A stretch of 23,745 bases of DNA from Bacteroidales bacterium. Its GTDB lineage: Bacteria > Bacteroidota > Bacteroidia > Bacteroidales > JAGOPY01. The stretch covers positions 1 through 23,745 of the forward strand of contig JALNZD010000056.1 in assembly GCA_023229505.1 (NCBI GenBank), given 5' to 3'. The notes beneath the pieces were generated by a model. It had not been told where the DNA came from. It saw only the letters and a list, made by a program, of their open reading frames with translations, and searched no databases. Shown in pieces: positions 16,253 to 23,712 of this stretch. The position numbers and the translations under genes were made by a program. Positions within the stretch are counted from its first letter, which is position 1, and the number at the start of each line of letters is the position of its first letter.

Positions 16253-19066
16253 TTACGTTTTTTCAGGATCTCTTTTTTTTGCCTGGATGACCTCCAGGAC
16301 CCGCTGGGGAGTGATGGGAAGTTCAAATACGCGTGCCCCGATGGCATCTGCCACAGCGTTGGCGATGGCACCGAGTATGGGAAGGGTGGCACCTTCGCCT
16401 ACTTCCTTTGCGCCATAAGGGCCTTCGGGTTCATAACTGTCGACGATGGTGGAGTGAATCTCTGGCATATCAGCCGAAGTGGCAATAATGTAATTGTGAA
16501 GATCGGGATTGATCATCTTTCCCCGTTTATCAAATACCTCATTCTCGAAGAGCACCTCGCTCATACCCATCAGCACAGCACCTTCTGCCTGGCCTTCCAC
16601 GAGCATCGGATTCACTGCAGTACCGCAATCATGGGCATCCCAGAAATTGAGCACCTTGACCTTTCCTGTTTCCATATCCACATCCACCTCGCACACTGTC
16701 GCTGAAAAAGAATAAGCCGGTGATGTTCCGACCGCGGCGCCCTTGTATTTACCGCCCAGGCCTTCCGGCGGTGAGTAATGCCCTTTACCGAGCAGCGGCC
16801 CTTTTTTAGAAAAATGTGCAAATCCGGCCTGTTCCCAGGGAATGAAGGTAGATGGGTCCTCTTTGAGATAGATCCTGTTATCCCTGGCCTCCAGCTTGTC
16901 TGCCTCCACATTCATGATCTCTGCTGCCTGCGCAATGACCTGTTTCTTAACCTCTTCTCCTGCCATTTTAGATGCATTGCCCCCCATAAGCGTAACCCGG
17001 CTTGAATAGGCGCCGAAACCTATGGGTGTGAGATCGCTGTCGGCCGAAACCACGCTGATCCGGTCGTACGAGATCCCCATAGCTTCGCAGGCGGCCATGG
17101 CCAGCACGGTATCCGATCCCTGGCCGATGTCGGCATCCCCGATGAAGAGTACTGCCCTTGAACCATCTTCCATAACCTTAATGATAGCACTGGAATGAGG
17201 GAATTTGGAGCGGTAAATGGGATAACCGGCGCCGGAAACAAACCCGCCGCAGCCGATCCCGATACCACGGCCCGGGGGAAGTTTCCCTTTTTTCTGGTCC
17301 CAGCCTGACTTTTTCCTCACCTCATTAATACAGGCTGTAAATTCGCAGGAGTGAATATCAAGGTCGTTGCAGGTATGGTATTCGGGCGTCATCGCATTCT
17401 TCAGCCTGATATCCACAGAATCCATCCCGATATCATCGGCGATCATGGTCAGCAGCGATTCGAAGGCAAATCGCGGATGCGGGCATCCATGCCCACGGAA
17501 AGCGCCGCATGGCGGCAGGTTGGTGTTGACCCGGAAACCATCGTACTTGTAATTCGGGAATTTGTACAACGTGGTCAGCATCGAACCGGCATAATAGGTT
17601 GATACGATGCCGAAACTGGAATAGGCGCCCCCTTCGAGCACGGCTTTCTGTTTTACGGCGGTGATGGTACCGTCTTTCTTCACCCCGATCTTCAGGTCGA
17701 TATATTGTTTGTGGCGGCCCCGGCCGAACAGGTACATCTCTTCGCGGTTGAAGCGCATTTTAACAGGACACCCGGCGTGCCGGGAGAGGAAGATCGACGC
17801 TACCTCGATGGTGGTTGTTGCCGCTTTGGCGCCAAACCCCCCGCCGCAATTTGTCATGATCACCCTGATATCACCCAGCGGAATACCCAGGATATGCGAC
17901 AACTGGTGGTGCACATAATGGACCACCTGCGTGGAGGTATGGAGCGTCACCCTGCCATGACGGTCCCATTCGGCTATGGAACAGTGGGGTTCCATCGGGT
18001 TCTGGTAGGTCCGGTTGCCAATGAATCGCTCCTCGCGGATGTAGTCTGCCTCTGCAAACCCTTTTTCAATATCCCCGAAATGGTGATCGACATGGGTATT
18101 GATGTTGTTCTCATATTTATCGTCGAAAAGACGCGGAGCGCCTTCTTTCATGGCCTCCATAGGATCAAATACAGCCGGGAGTTCTTCGTACTCCACTTTT
18201 ATAAGGTCGAGGGCCCGGTAACAGGTCTCTTCGTCAATGGCTGCAACGGCTGCCACCACATCGCCCACGAACCGCACTTTATCCTTAGCCAGGATCGTTT
18301 CATCATAGCGCGGGGGAGAGGTGCCCCATCTTACATCGGGCACATCGGCGCCGGTAAGCACGACCTTAACCCCGGGGAGTTCTTTTGCCTTGCTGGTATC
18401 GATCGAAAGGATCTTTGCATGAGGTACGGTGCTGAGCAGCAGCTTCCCGTAGATCATGTTCGGAAGGGAGATATCGTCGGTATAAATTGCCCTGCCCGTG
18501 GCTTTGTCTGGTGCATCGATCTTGGGAAGGCGTTTCCCTACCACCGAAAGGTCGATGGCAGATTTCTGCGGCATAAACACCAGTTCCGGGGGTTGTTTCC
18601 CATTGAGGTAATCCCTGGCTGTTTCAACAGCCTCGATAATTTTCGTATATCCGGTGCAACGGCATAAATTGCCGCATAATTCTTCCTGGATCTCCTTTTT
18701 GGTTGGATTTGGATTTTTATCCAGGATGCTTTTCGTCCGCATGATCATTCCCGGGGTGCAATAACCGCATTGTATGGCACCTTTTTCAATAAATGCGCGC
18801 TGTATCGGGTGCAGTTCCCCGTCAGTCGCCAAACCCTCGATCGTCTCCACTTTTTTCCCGGCCGAATCCACAGCCAGCACAAGGCAGGCATTCACTGCTT
18901 TCCCGTCTAAAATGACAGTACATGCACCGCAATCACCAAGTTCACATCCTTTCTTTGTCCCTGTGAGCTTCAGCTCATCCCGCAGCAAATCCAGCAGCGT
19001 TGCAGTTGCTCTCACCGCCACCTCGTATTCGTCACCATTGACATTAATATTAATAAGTTTTTTCAT
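16253..19066 (-). CDS. Molybdenum hydroxylase: fused [2Fe-2S] and molybdopterin catalytic subunit
   Basis: A xanthine-oxidase-family catalytic protein of 937 residues in which the small iron-sulfur subunit is fused in front of the large molybdopterin subunit. The N-terminal plant-type [2Fe-2S] cluster uses Cys41, Cys46, Cys49 and Cys61; the second cluster uses Cys100, Cys103, Cys135 and Cys137 (QCGYC, CRCTGY). From about residue 176 the Mo domains follow, with GGGFGAK in the cofactor-binding region and the catalytic Glu891 in GPYGAKEVGEGAT. The family hydroxylates heterocycles or aldehydes with water, or reduces 4-hydroxybenzoyl-CoA; the sequence does not decide the substrate. The start overlaps the FAD-subunit stop (ATGA). 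XdhC and MocA-like maturation genes lie in the same operon. The protein appears intact. Confidence 0.93.
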   Translation of the reverse strand: MKKLININVNGDEYEVAVRATATLLDLLRDELKLTGTKKGCELGDCGACTVILDGKAVNACLVLAVDSAGKKVETIEGLATDGELHPIQRAFIEKGAIQCGYCTPGMIMRTKSILDKNPNPTKKEIQEELCGNLCRCTGYTKIIEAVETARDYLNGKQPPELVFMPQKSAIDLSVVGKRLPKIDAPDKATGRAIYTDDISLPNMIYGKLLLSTVPHAKILSIDTSKAKELPGVKVVLTGADVPDVRWGTSPPRYDETILAKDKVRFVGDVVAAVAAIDEETCYRALDLIKVEYEELPAVFDPMEAMKEGAPRLFDDKYENNINTHVDHHFGDIEKGFAEADYIREERFIGNRTYQNPMEPHCSIAEWDRHGRVTLHTSTQVVHYVHHQLSHILGIPLGDIRVIMTNCGGGFGAKAATTTIEVASIFLSRHAGCPVKMRFNREEMYLFGRGRHKQYIDLKIGVKKDGTITAVKQKAVLEGGAYSSFGIVSTYYAGSMLTTLYKFPNYKYDGFRVNTNLPPCGAFRGHGCPHPRFAFESLLTMIADDIGMDSVDIRLKNAMTPEYHTCNDLDIHSCEFTACINEVRKKSGWDQKKGKLPPGRGIGIGCGGFVSGAGYPIYRSKFPHSSAIIKVMEDGSRAVLFIGDADIGQGSDTVLAMAACEAMGISYDRISVVSADSDLTPIGFGAYSSRVTLMGGNASKMAGEEVKKQVIAQAAEIMNVEADKLEARDNRIYLKEDPSTFIPWEQAGFAHFSKKGPLLGKGHYSPPEGLGGKYKGAAVGTSPAYSFSATVCEVDVDMETGKVKVLNFWDAHDCGTAVNPMLVEGQAEGAVLMGMSEVLFENEVFDKRGKMINPDLHNYIIATSADMPEIHSTIVDSYEPEGPYGAKEVGEGATLPILGAIANAVADAIGARVFELPITPQRVLEVIQAKKRDPEKT

Positions 19067-20043
19067 ACCCGTTCTTCACTATTTATGCCCCCATCCCTAC
19101 CCCTTCCCCCACCCGGGGGAAGGAATATTCTCCCCTCCCCAATTGGGGAGGGGCTGGGGGTGGGGCTTTTCACTTTTTCAATTGCTCTCCGTATCGCCCT
19201 CTTCACCAGTACTTTCAGCACGTCCCTCCGGAACTGCGCTCCGCCCCGGATGTCGTCGATCGGGATGGAGTCCCTGACCGCTGCAACACCTGCCTCTTCC
19301 AGTATGGGTGAATTTTCAGCGAAATCCGGGACCTTTTTTCCAATTAGAATTTCTGTTGCCTGATCGGTGATTTTAGGTGTCGGGGCCACGGCGCCAATGA
19401 CGATACAGGCATCAACTATGATATCATCCATTATTCTCACCTTTACAGCCACTGAAACCACGGAGATGGAGCCTGCTTCGCGCAGGCCGAACTTCTCGTA
19501 ACAGGCGCCTGTTCCGGGTCCGGGTTTCGGAACAATGATCCTGGTCACAAGTTCGTCCTTTTTAAGTATTGTTTTTTTGTTGAAAGTGAAAAAGTCCTTG
19601 AGGGGCACTATCCTTACGCTTTCTGAACCGGCAATCTCCACCGCCGAATTCATTGACAGCAGGACCGGGGCGGTGTCGCAGCAGGAGGCAGCAGTACAGA
19701 TATTGCCCCCGATCGTACCTGTATTTCTGACCTGGTCGGTCCCGATTTTGGAAGTCGCTTCAACCAGTGCCGGGGCAATTTTACCAACCAACCGGGAAGC
19801 AATGACTTCACTGTGTGTCGAGCAAGCCCCTATGAAGAGGTTACTCTCATCTTCGGTAATTAGCTTCATCTCTGTGATCTTAGCCAGCGAGACGATATTC
19901 TCGTGACTGCGGAGACCTTTTTTCATTTCAACCAGCAGGTCGGTTCCGCCTGCCATTGCAACGGCATTGGATTTCTGCCCGAGCAGGCCGATTGCATCCT
20001 TAACGGATACCGGCTGGTGAAAACTAAAGTCCGGTAAATACAT
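19063..20043 (-). CDS. CoxM-type FAD-binding subunit of the Mo hydroxylase
   Basis: FAD-binding subunit that passes electrons from the Fe-S clusters to the external acceptor. FAD-binding motifs are AGGTDLL (31-37) and QVRNTGTIGGNIC (104-116), and a CO-dehydrogenase flavoprotein C-terminal domain follows (about 180-290). Apart from the Cys116-Cys122 patch there is no added cysteine loop, so the extra [4Fe-4S] insert typical of the 4-hydroxybenzoyl-CoA reductase beta subunit seems absent. The family normally ends near residue 292, after AIRRAIEKVK; the last 34 residues here (SPTPSPSPIGEG... to SEERV) are translated from a GC-rich palindromic repeat. The stop overlaps the next ATG. It starts 12 bases after xdhC. 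Confidence 0.92.
   Translation of the reverse strand: MYLPDFSFHQPVSVKDAIGLLGQKSNAVAMAGGTDLLVEMKKGLRSHENIVSLAKITEMKLITEDESNLFIGACSTHSEVIASRLVGKIAPALVEATSKIGTDQVRNTGTIGGNICTAASCCDTAPVLLSMNSAVEIAGSESVRIVPLKDFFTFNKKTILKKDELVTRIIVPKPGPGTGACYEKFGLREAGSISVVSVAVKVRIMDDIIVDACIVIGAVAPTPKITDQATEILIGKKVPDFAENSPILEEAGVAAVRDSIPIDDIRGGAQFRRDVLKVLVKRAIRRAIEKVKSPTPSPSPIGEGRIFLPPGGGRGRDGGINSEERV
19087..19166. repeat. GC-rich multi-hairpin palindromic repeat inside the FAD-subunit 3' end
   Basis: Three nested or adjacent symmetries are visible. A perfect 22-base palindrome at 19132-19153 has half-site CCCCTCCCCAA. A hairpin at 19102-19123 pairs CCTTCCCC with GGGGAAGG. The outer flanks (19087-19103 and 19150-19166) are imperfect reverse complements. 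The block is far richer in C and G than its surroundings. It resembles the dispersed palindromic repeats that yield PSPxGEG-like peptides when translated in many bacterial genomes. Here it is in frame with the FAD-subunit gene and supplies most of its last 34 residues, ending just before the coupled Mo-subunit start. Confidence 0.85.
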
Positions 20044-20055
20044 ACACCTGGATTT

Positions 20056-20814
20056 TTATTTATTTTTTTCCTGGATCAATTTTGCCACGATGCTGATCGC
20101 GATCTCATCCGCGGTGACGGCATTGATGTCAAGGCCGATGGGCATGTCCACCATGCTTAGTTCTTCTTCAGTTGCAATGCCCTCCGAAATAAGGTTTTCC
20201 TTCATTGTAGCCACCTTTTTCTTACTGCCGATCATCCCCAGGTAACAATGTGGTTTATGGATGCAAAAGGCAAGCACCTCATTGTCGGTGGGATGATCCA
20301 GGGTGGCGATAACAATAAATGTGTTGTTGTCGTAAGGCAATGAAGGCATCACTTTCGGAAAATCACCGGCCACCTTCCGGTAACCGGTAAAGGTCCAATC
20401 GCTGAAGATCTCTTCCCGGCTGTCGATGACGGTGATCTCGAAATCAAGATCCAGTGCATGTTTTGCGACTGCTTTCCCGACATGGCCCCCGCCAAACATA
20501 AAGAGTTTTTTTGCTGGCATAAGTGGTTCAATATAAATTTCCATAGATCCTCCGCAGCACATCTCATGCTGAACTTTCAGATTGTGCACGAAAAGCTGCG
20601 GTCTTTTATTCTTAATGACATGGACGGCATCCTGAACCGTCTCATATTCCAGTGGACCCCCGCCAATAGTTCCAAAGATACTGCCGTTTTCCCAGACAAT
20701 CATCTTCGCGCCTGTTTTAAGCGGGGTTGAACCTTTGGTGGAGACCACGGTGCATATGGCGGCAACCTGGCCGGTTTTGAGGATTTCGAGTATTTTATTG
20801 CAGATTAATTCCAT
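20056..20814 (-). CDS. XdhC/CoxI-family Mo-cofactor maturation protein
   Basis: XdhC-family proteins bind molybdenum cofactor, promote its sulfuration and deliver it to xanthine-dehydrogenase-type enzymes. The 252-residue protein has the N-terminal XdhC/CoxI domain with GSTPLKTGAKM (28-38), GTIGGGPLE (48-56) and the Cys-containing MCCGGSMEIYIEP (85-97). A C-terminal Rossmann-type domain begins with FMFGGGHVGKAVA (105-117) and carries ATLDHPTDNE and YLGMIGSKKK. Both halves of the usual two-domain protein are present. It lies between the unknown membrane protein (60-base gap) and the FAD subunit (12-base gap), which ties it to maturation of this particular hydroxylase. Confidence 0.93.
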   Translation of the reverse strand: MELICNKILEILKTGQVAAICTVVSTKGSTPLKTGAKMIVWENGSIFGTIGGGPLEYETVQDAVHVIKNKRPQLFVHNLKVQHEMCCGGSMEIYIEPLMPAKKLFMFGGGHVGKAVAKHALDLDFEITVIDSREEIFSDWTFTGYRKVAGDFPKVMPSLPYDNNTFIVIATLDHPTDNEVLAFCIHKPHCYLGMIGSKKKVATMKENLISEGIATEEELSMVDMPIGLDINAVTADEIAISIVAKLIQEKNK

Positions 20815-20874
20815 AAATTTATTTTCTTGCTTTTCCTCCTGTTTATTTTTTCGTTAATGGGCAGGAAGCCTCAG

Positions 20875-21501
20875 TTATGCTGAATAAAACCCTAACAACC
20901 AGAGCGCAATAATAACGAATCCAAGCAGGCCACTGATGAAATGCGGATTAAGTCTTGCAAAATAGCCGTATTTAAAGTGCCTGATCAAGTATAGAACAAA
21001 AACACTGATAGCGCTTGATGCAGCAGCGGTCAATGAACCCCTGGCAAAGATATAATTAACCAGCCTGGCTGAATCCCAGCTTTTGAGGACGTAAGTCTGT
21101 AAAACTGCATAAAGGCTGAATATTACTATAGAAGTAATAACGCAGGTCAAGATGTATCTTGAATATTTGAATGACTTATCTGCAATAAAGATCGATCCAA
21201 ATATTTCAAATCCAATTCCAAGTAAAAGCATTGCTGTTGGCCCGCATAATAATGCATTTGTAGTGCATGAATTAATCCCGGCACTGTTTATTTTGAAAAG
21301 AATTGCTATCATTATAATTATCAATGATGATCCTCTTTTCGGAAAATAGTAACGTGCAACGGATAAAAGGATCAGAGTAACTGAGCTAACGACAGCCGAA
21401 CGGTACGGCATTTTAATACCGCCAATTAGTGTTTCATTTAATCCAATCAATGAACCAAATAGTATGATCCAGAGATAATTTTTTTTGAGAAACTTAATCA
21501 T
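20875..21501 (-). CDS. Multi-pass membrane protein of unknown function in the Mo-hydroxylase operon
   Basis: I do not recognise this 208-residue protein. It is highly hydrophobic with about six or seven membrane segments (near 8-28, 34-52, 58-74, 83-105, 114-137, 150-175 and 187-207). Two cysteines (Cys79 and Cys86) lie in a loop NSCTTNALLCGP before the fourth segment. Charged or polar residues fall inside or beside helices (Glu23, Lys70, Glu99). There is no ATPase, iron-sulfur or haem motif. The gene starts five bases after the MocA-like gene, so they are surely co-transcribed, and the downstream genes encode Mo-hydroxylase parts. The size and topology would suit a small substrate permease or an ECF-type substrate-binding component; this is a guess from shape only. 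Confidence 0.8.
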   Translation of the reverse strand: MIKFLKKNYLWIILFGSLIGLNETLIGGIKMPYRSAVVSSVTLILLSVARYYFPKRGSSLIIIMIAILFKINSAGINSCTTNALLCGPTAMLLLGIGFEIFGSIFIADKSFKYSRYILTCVITSIVIFSLYAVLQTYVLKSWDSARLVNYIFARGSLTAAASSAISVFVLYLIRHFKYGYFARLNPHFISGLLGFVIIALWLLGFYSA

Positions 21502-21506
21502 AAAAC

Positions 21507-22103
21507 TTACAATTGAATTGTTAAAAATCTTTGATACTCTTCAGGACTATTTATATTGATCAGAACCCTGTCATCAGCCATTTCGACGTTCCGACATTCA
21601 AACGTGCCAAGCACCTCCTTAAAATTAGCTGAATTTACATTCCATTTGCATATCCGGTTCATATTTTCCCGGTTCAGCAAAACAGGATGCCCGCCTTTAC
21701 CTTTAAAAACAGGTGAAACATATTTTTCATCGCTCCGATGCTCATAAATGAGATCAAGTATTTGTGAATCAATAAAGGGATTGTCGACATTCTGAATGAA
21801 GCAAAATGAAGATGAACGGATGGCTGCCAGGCCAAGTTTCACCGAATAAAACCTTTCAAACTCCATGTGATCGTTTACGACCATGGTTACCATTAAAGGA
21901 ACCTTTCCCGCCAGCTTCATCCGCTGCATTGCGTCAGGGTTTGTCACCACGACGATTTCGCTGCATCCCCAGCCGGAATAAGTTGACAGTATCTTTTCGA
22001 TAAACCGGACATTTTCATCGTAATGAAGGAAAGCTTTCATCTCCTTCATCCGTTCCGACCTGCCGGCTGCCAGTATCACTACTCCTGCTTTACTAGTTTC
22101 CAT
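21507..22103 (-). CDS. MobA/MocA-like nucleotidyltransferase
   Basis: NTP-transferase of the MobA-like family, which in Mo-hydroxylase operons usually adds CMP (MocA) to the molybdenum cofactor. The 198-residue protein has the nucleotide-binding signature VVILAAGRSERMKEMK (8-23) with Lys23, and a later VFKGKGGHPVLLNREN (132-147) like the G(R/H)xGHPV segment of MocA. The central acidic motif reads NVDNPFI (105-111), whereas MocA proteins more often have a D-x-P-type sequence, so substrate or activity may differ. The gene lies 24 bases after the acyl-CoA dehydrogenase and five bases before the membrane protein. Family assignment is good; the CTP or GTP preference is not readable. Confidence 0.82.
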   Translation of the reverse strand: METSKAGVVILAAGRSERMKEMKAFLHYDENVRFIEKILSTYSGWGCSEIVVVTNPDAMQRMKLAGKVPLMVTMVVNDHMEFERFYSVKLGLAAIRSSSFCFIQNVDNPFIDSQILDLIYEHRSDEKYVSPVFKGKGGHPVLLNRENMNRICKWNVNSANFKEVLGTFECRNVEMADDRVLININSPEEYQRFLTIQL

Positions 22104-22127
22104 GGAAAATAGAATATGCGGCCAGGT

Positions 22128-23306
22128 TCATGCAAATGCACTTTCCCCTGTAATGTCCTGGCCGGTGATGAGTAGGTGGATATCATGTGTGCCTTCATAA
22201 GTAATCACCGACTCAAGGTTCATCATATGGCGCATGATCGGGAAGTCGCCGGAAATGCCCATGGCGCCGAGGATTTGCCGGGATTCCCTGGCAACATCAA
22301 GCGCCATCTTTACATTGTTCCTTTTGGCCATGGAGATCTGGGCCGCCGTGGCCCGGCTCTCATTATGGAGGATTCCCAGGCGCCAGGCCAGCAACTGTGC
22401 CTTGGTGATCTCGGTAAGCATCTCTGCCAGCTTTTTTTGCGTAAGCTGGAAAGCAGCAATGGGCTTGTTGAACTGGATACGTTCTTTGGAATATTGTAAA
22501 GCAGTATCGTAACAATCCATCGCTGCCCCGATCACACCCCAGGCGATTCCATACCTGGCGGAACTCAGGCAACTGAGCGGTCCTTTCAGCCCTTTGATGC
22601 CCGGAAGGAGATTTTCTTTGGGCACTTTTACATTATCGAAAACCAACTCGCCGGTGGAGGAAGAACGCAACGACCATTTTCTGAGCGTTTCGGGTGTGGT
22701 GAAACCTTCCGCGCCCCGTTCAACGATCAGTCCCATAATGGTACCACTTTCATCCTTAGCCCAGACTACGCTGATGTCGGAGACAGATGCATTGGTTATC
22801 CACATTTTGGAGCCGTTCAACAAGAAATGATCGCCCTCGTCGGTGAACCGGCTGAGCATGCTTCCGGGATCGGACCCATAATTTGGCTCAGTCAGGCCGA
22901 AAGCGCCGATCAGTTCGCCGGTAGCCAGCTTCGGCAGGTATTTCCTTCTTTGCTCTTCGGTCCCGTATTTAAAAATAGGGTACATCACCAGTGATGATTG
23001 TACCGAAGCCATCGAACGGATACTTGAATCGCCTCTTTCAAGCTCCTGCATGATCAGGCCATAGGAAACCTGGTCCATGCCCGATCCGCCATATTCAACC
23101 GGTATGTAAGGACCAAAGGCACCGATCTCCCCCATTTCTTTCACGAGATGGCGCGGGAATTCATGTTTCTGGTTGGCCTCGTCGATGATGGGCATTACGG
23201 CCCCGTTCACCCAATCACGTATCGCTCCCCGGATCAACTTGTGTTCGTCGGTTAAAAGATCATCTAACAGGAAGTAATCGGGTGATTTGTATCTTATTGC
23301 TGACAT
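22128..23306 (-). CDS. Acyl-CoA dehydrogenase, glutaryl-CoA dehydrogenase-like
   Basis: FAD-dependent acyl-CoA dehydrogenase of 392 residues, most similar to glutaryl-CoA dehydrogenase, which oxidises and decarboxylates glutaryl-CoA to crotonyl-CoA. The catalytic base is Glu371 in TYEGTHDIH. Substrate-site residues known from the human enzyme are retained: Glu90 and Arg97 in ELERGDSSIRS, followed by SVQSSLVMYPI. The Arg binds the glutaryl carboxylate in the human enzyme, which supports a dicarboxylyl-CoA substrate. GAFGLTEPNYGSDP and WSLRSSSTGELVFDNV are typical flavin-binding segments. It is the first gene of the eight-gene operon. Upstream lies a 439-base region without genes where I find no exact TAnnTTTG promoter. 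Confidence 0.92.
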   Translation of the reverse strand: MSAIRYKSPDYFLLDDLLTDEHKLIRGAIRDWVNGAVMPIIDEANQKHEFPRHLVKEMGEIGAFGPYIPVEYGGSGMDQVSYGLIMQELERGDSSIRSMASVQSSLVMYPIFKYGTEEQRRKYLPKLATGELIGAFGLTEPNYGSDPGSMLSRFTDEGDHFLLNGSKMWITNASVSDISVVWAKDESGTIMGLIVERGAEGFTTPETLRKWSLRSSSTGELVFDNVKVPKENLLPGIKGLKGPLSCLSSARYGIAWGVIGAAMDCYDTALQYSKERIQFNKPIAAFQLTQKKLAEMLTEITKAQLLAWRLGILHNESRATAAQISMAKRNNVKMALDVARESRQILGAMGISGDFPIMRHMMNLESVITYEGTHDIHLLITGQDITGESAFA

Positions 23307-23481
23307 GGTTTTAAAGTTTAAAAAAAAGTTGGGAAATTGTACTCATTTGCAAGTTTTGATTTGGGTGCTGGCTTGTGTGTCTGCCTGTCCTCTGGTTTGT
23401 ATTTGTTCCAATGTCCATTACTGTGATGCTGTCAATTTTCATATTGCTCTGTCAACTTTTTACCATTGGTTTTAACGTTCT

Positions 23482-23617
23482 GCGCAACTGCCGGGCGGTG
23501 TTTTTGGCCACCCAGGCGGGCTTATAAATTTACAACTTTTAACTTTAACCTTATTCATTTTCACTTATTTGCCCGCCTGGGCGGACAAGATTTTTTAACA
23601 CCGGCTGGCAGTTGCGC
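23482..23617. repeat. Long imperfect palindrome (136 bases, A/T-rich loop)
   Basis: Three paired blocks occur in mirrored order. GCGCAACTGCC (23482-23492) pairs with GGCAGTTGCGC (23607-23617), CGGTGTT (23496-23502) with AACACCG (23597-23603), and CCCAGGCGGGC (23511-23521) with GCCCGCCTGGG (23571-23581). The loop of about 49 bases (23522-23570) is strongly A/T-rich. The arms give 29 paired bases with short unpaired bulges. The architecture fits a small non-autonomous palindromic element or a dispersed intergenic repeat. Confidence 0.85.
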
Positions 23618-23622
23618 TTTGT

Positions 23623-23652
23623 GTGTGCCCTGCATGAGCATGCAGCGCACAC
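23623..23652. repeat. Near-perfect hairpin next to the long palindrome
   Basis: GTGTGC, C, CTGCATG (23623-23636) pairs with CATGCAG, C, GCACAC (23639-23652), giving 13 base pairs around a single C-C mismatch and a two-base centre. It begins six bases after the long palindrome ends. Part of its right arm (CACACTTGT, 23648-23656) is also the exact reverse complement of ACAAGTGTG at 23709-23717, so two alternative foldings exist. Confidence 0.85.
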
Positions 23653-23712
23653 TTGTTGGAAGCTGTTGAAAAAGTTTAAAAGTACAAATAAAATTTCAAG
23701 AGCAAACGACAA

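Noticed and set aside
17705..18667. A 320-codon plus-strand open frame
   Set aside because: It lies antisense inside the Mo-hydroxylase gene, whose protein is strongly conserved; the open frame is a by-product of that gene's codon usage.
23482..23652. Integron attC site
   Set aside because: The palindromes lack a clear pair of RYYYAAC and GTTRRRY core sites, and no integrase gene is visible.
23466..23669. A 67-codon plus-strand frame at the right edge
   Set aside because: It runs through the long palindrome and the next hairpin and shows no protein-like features.
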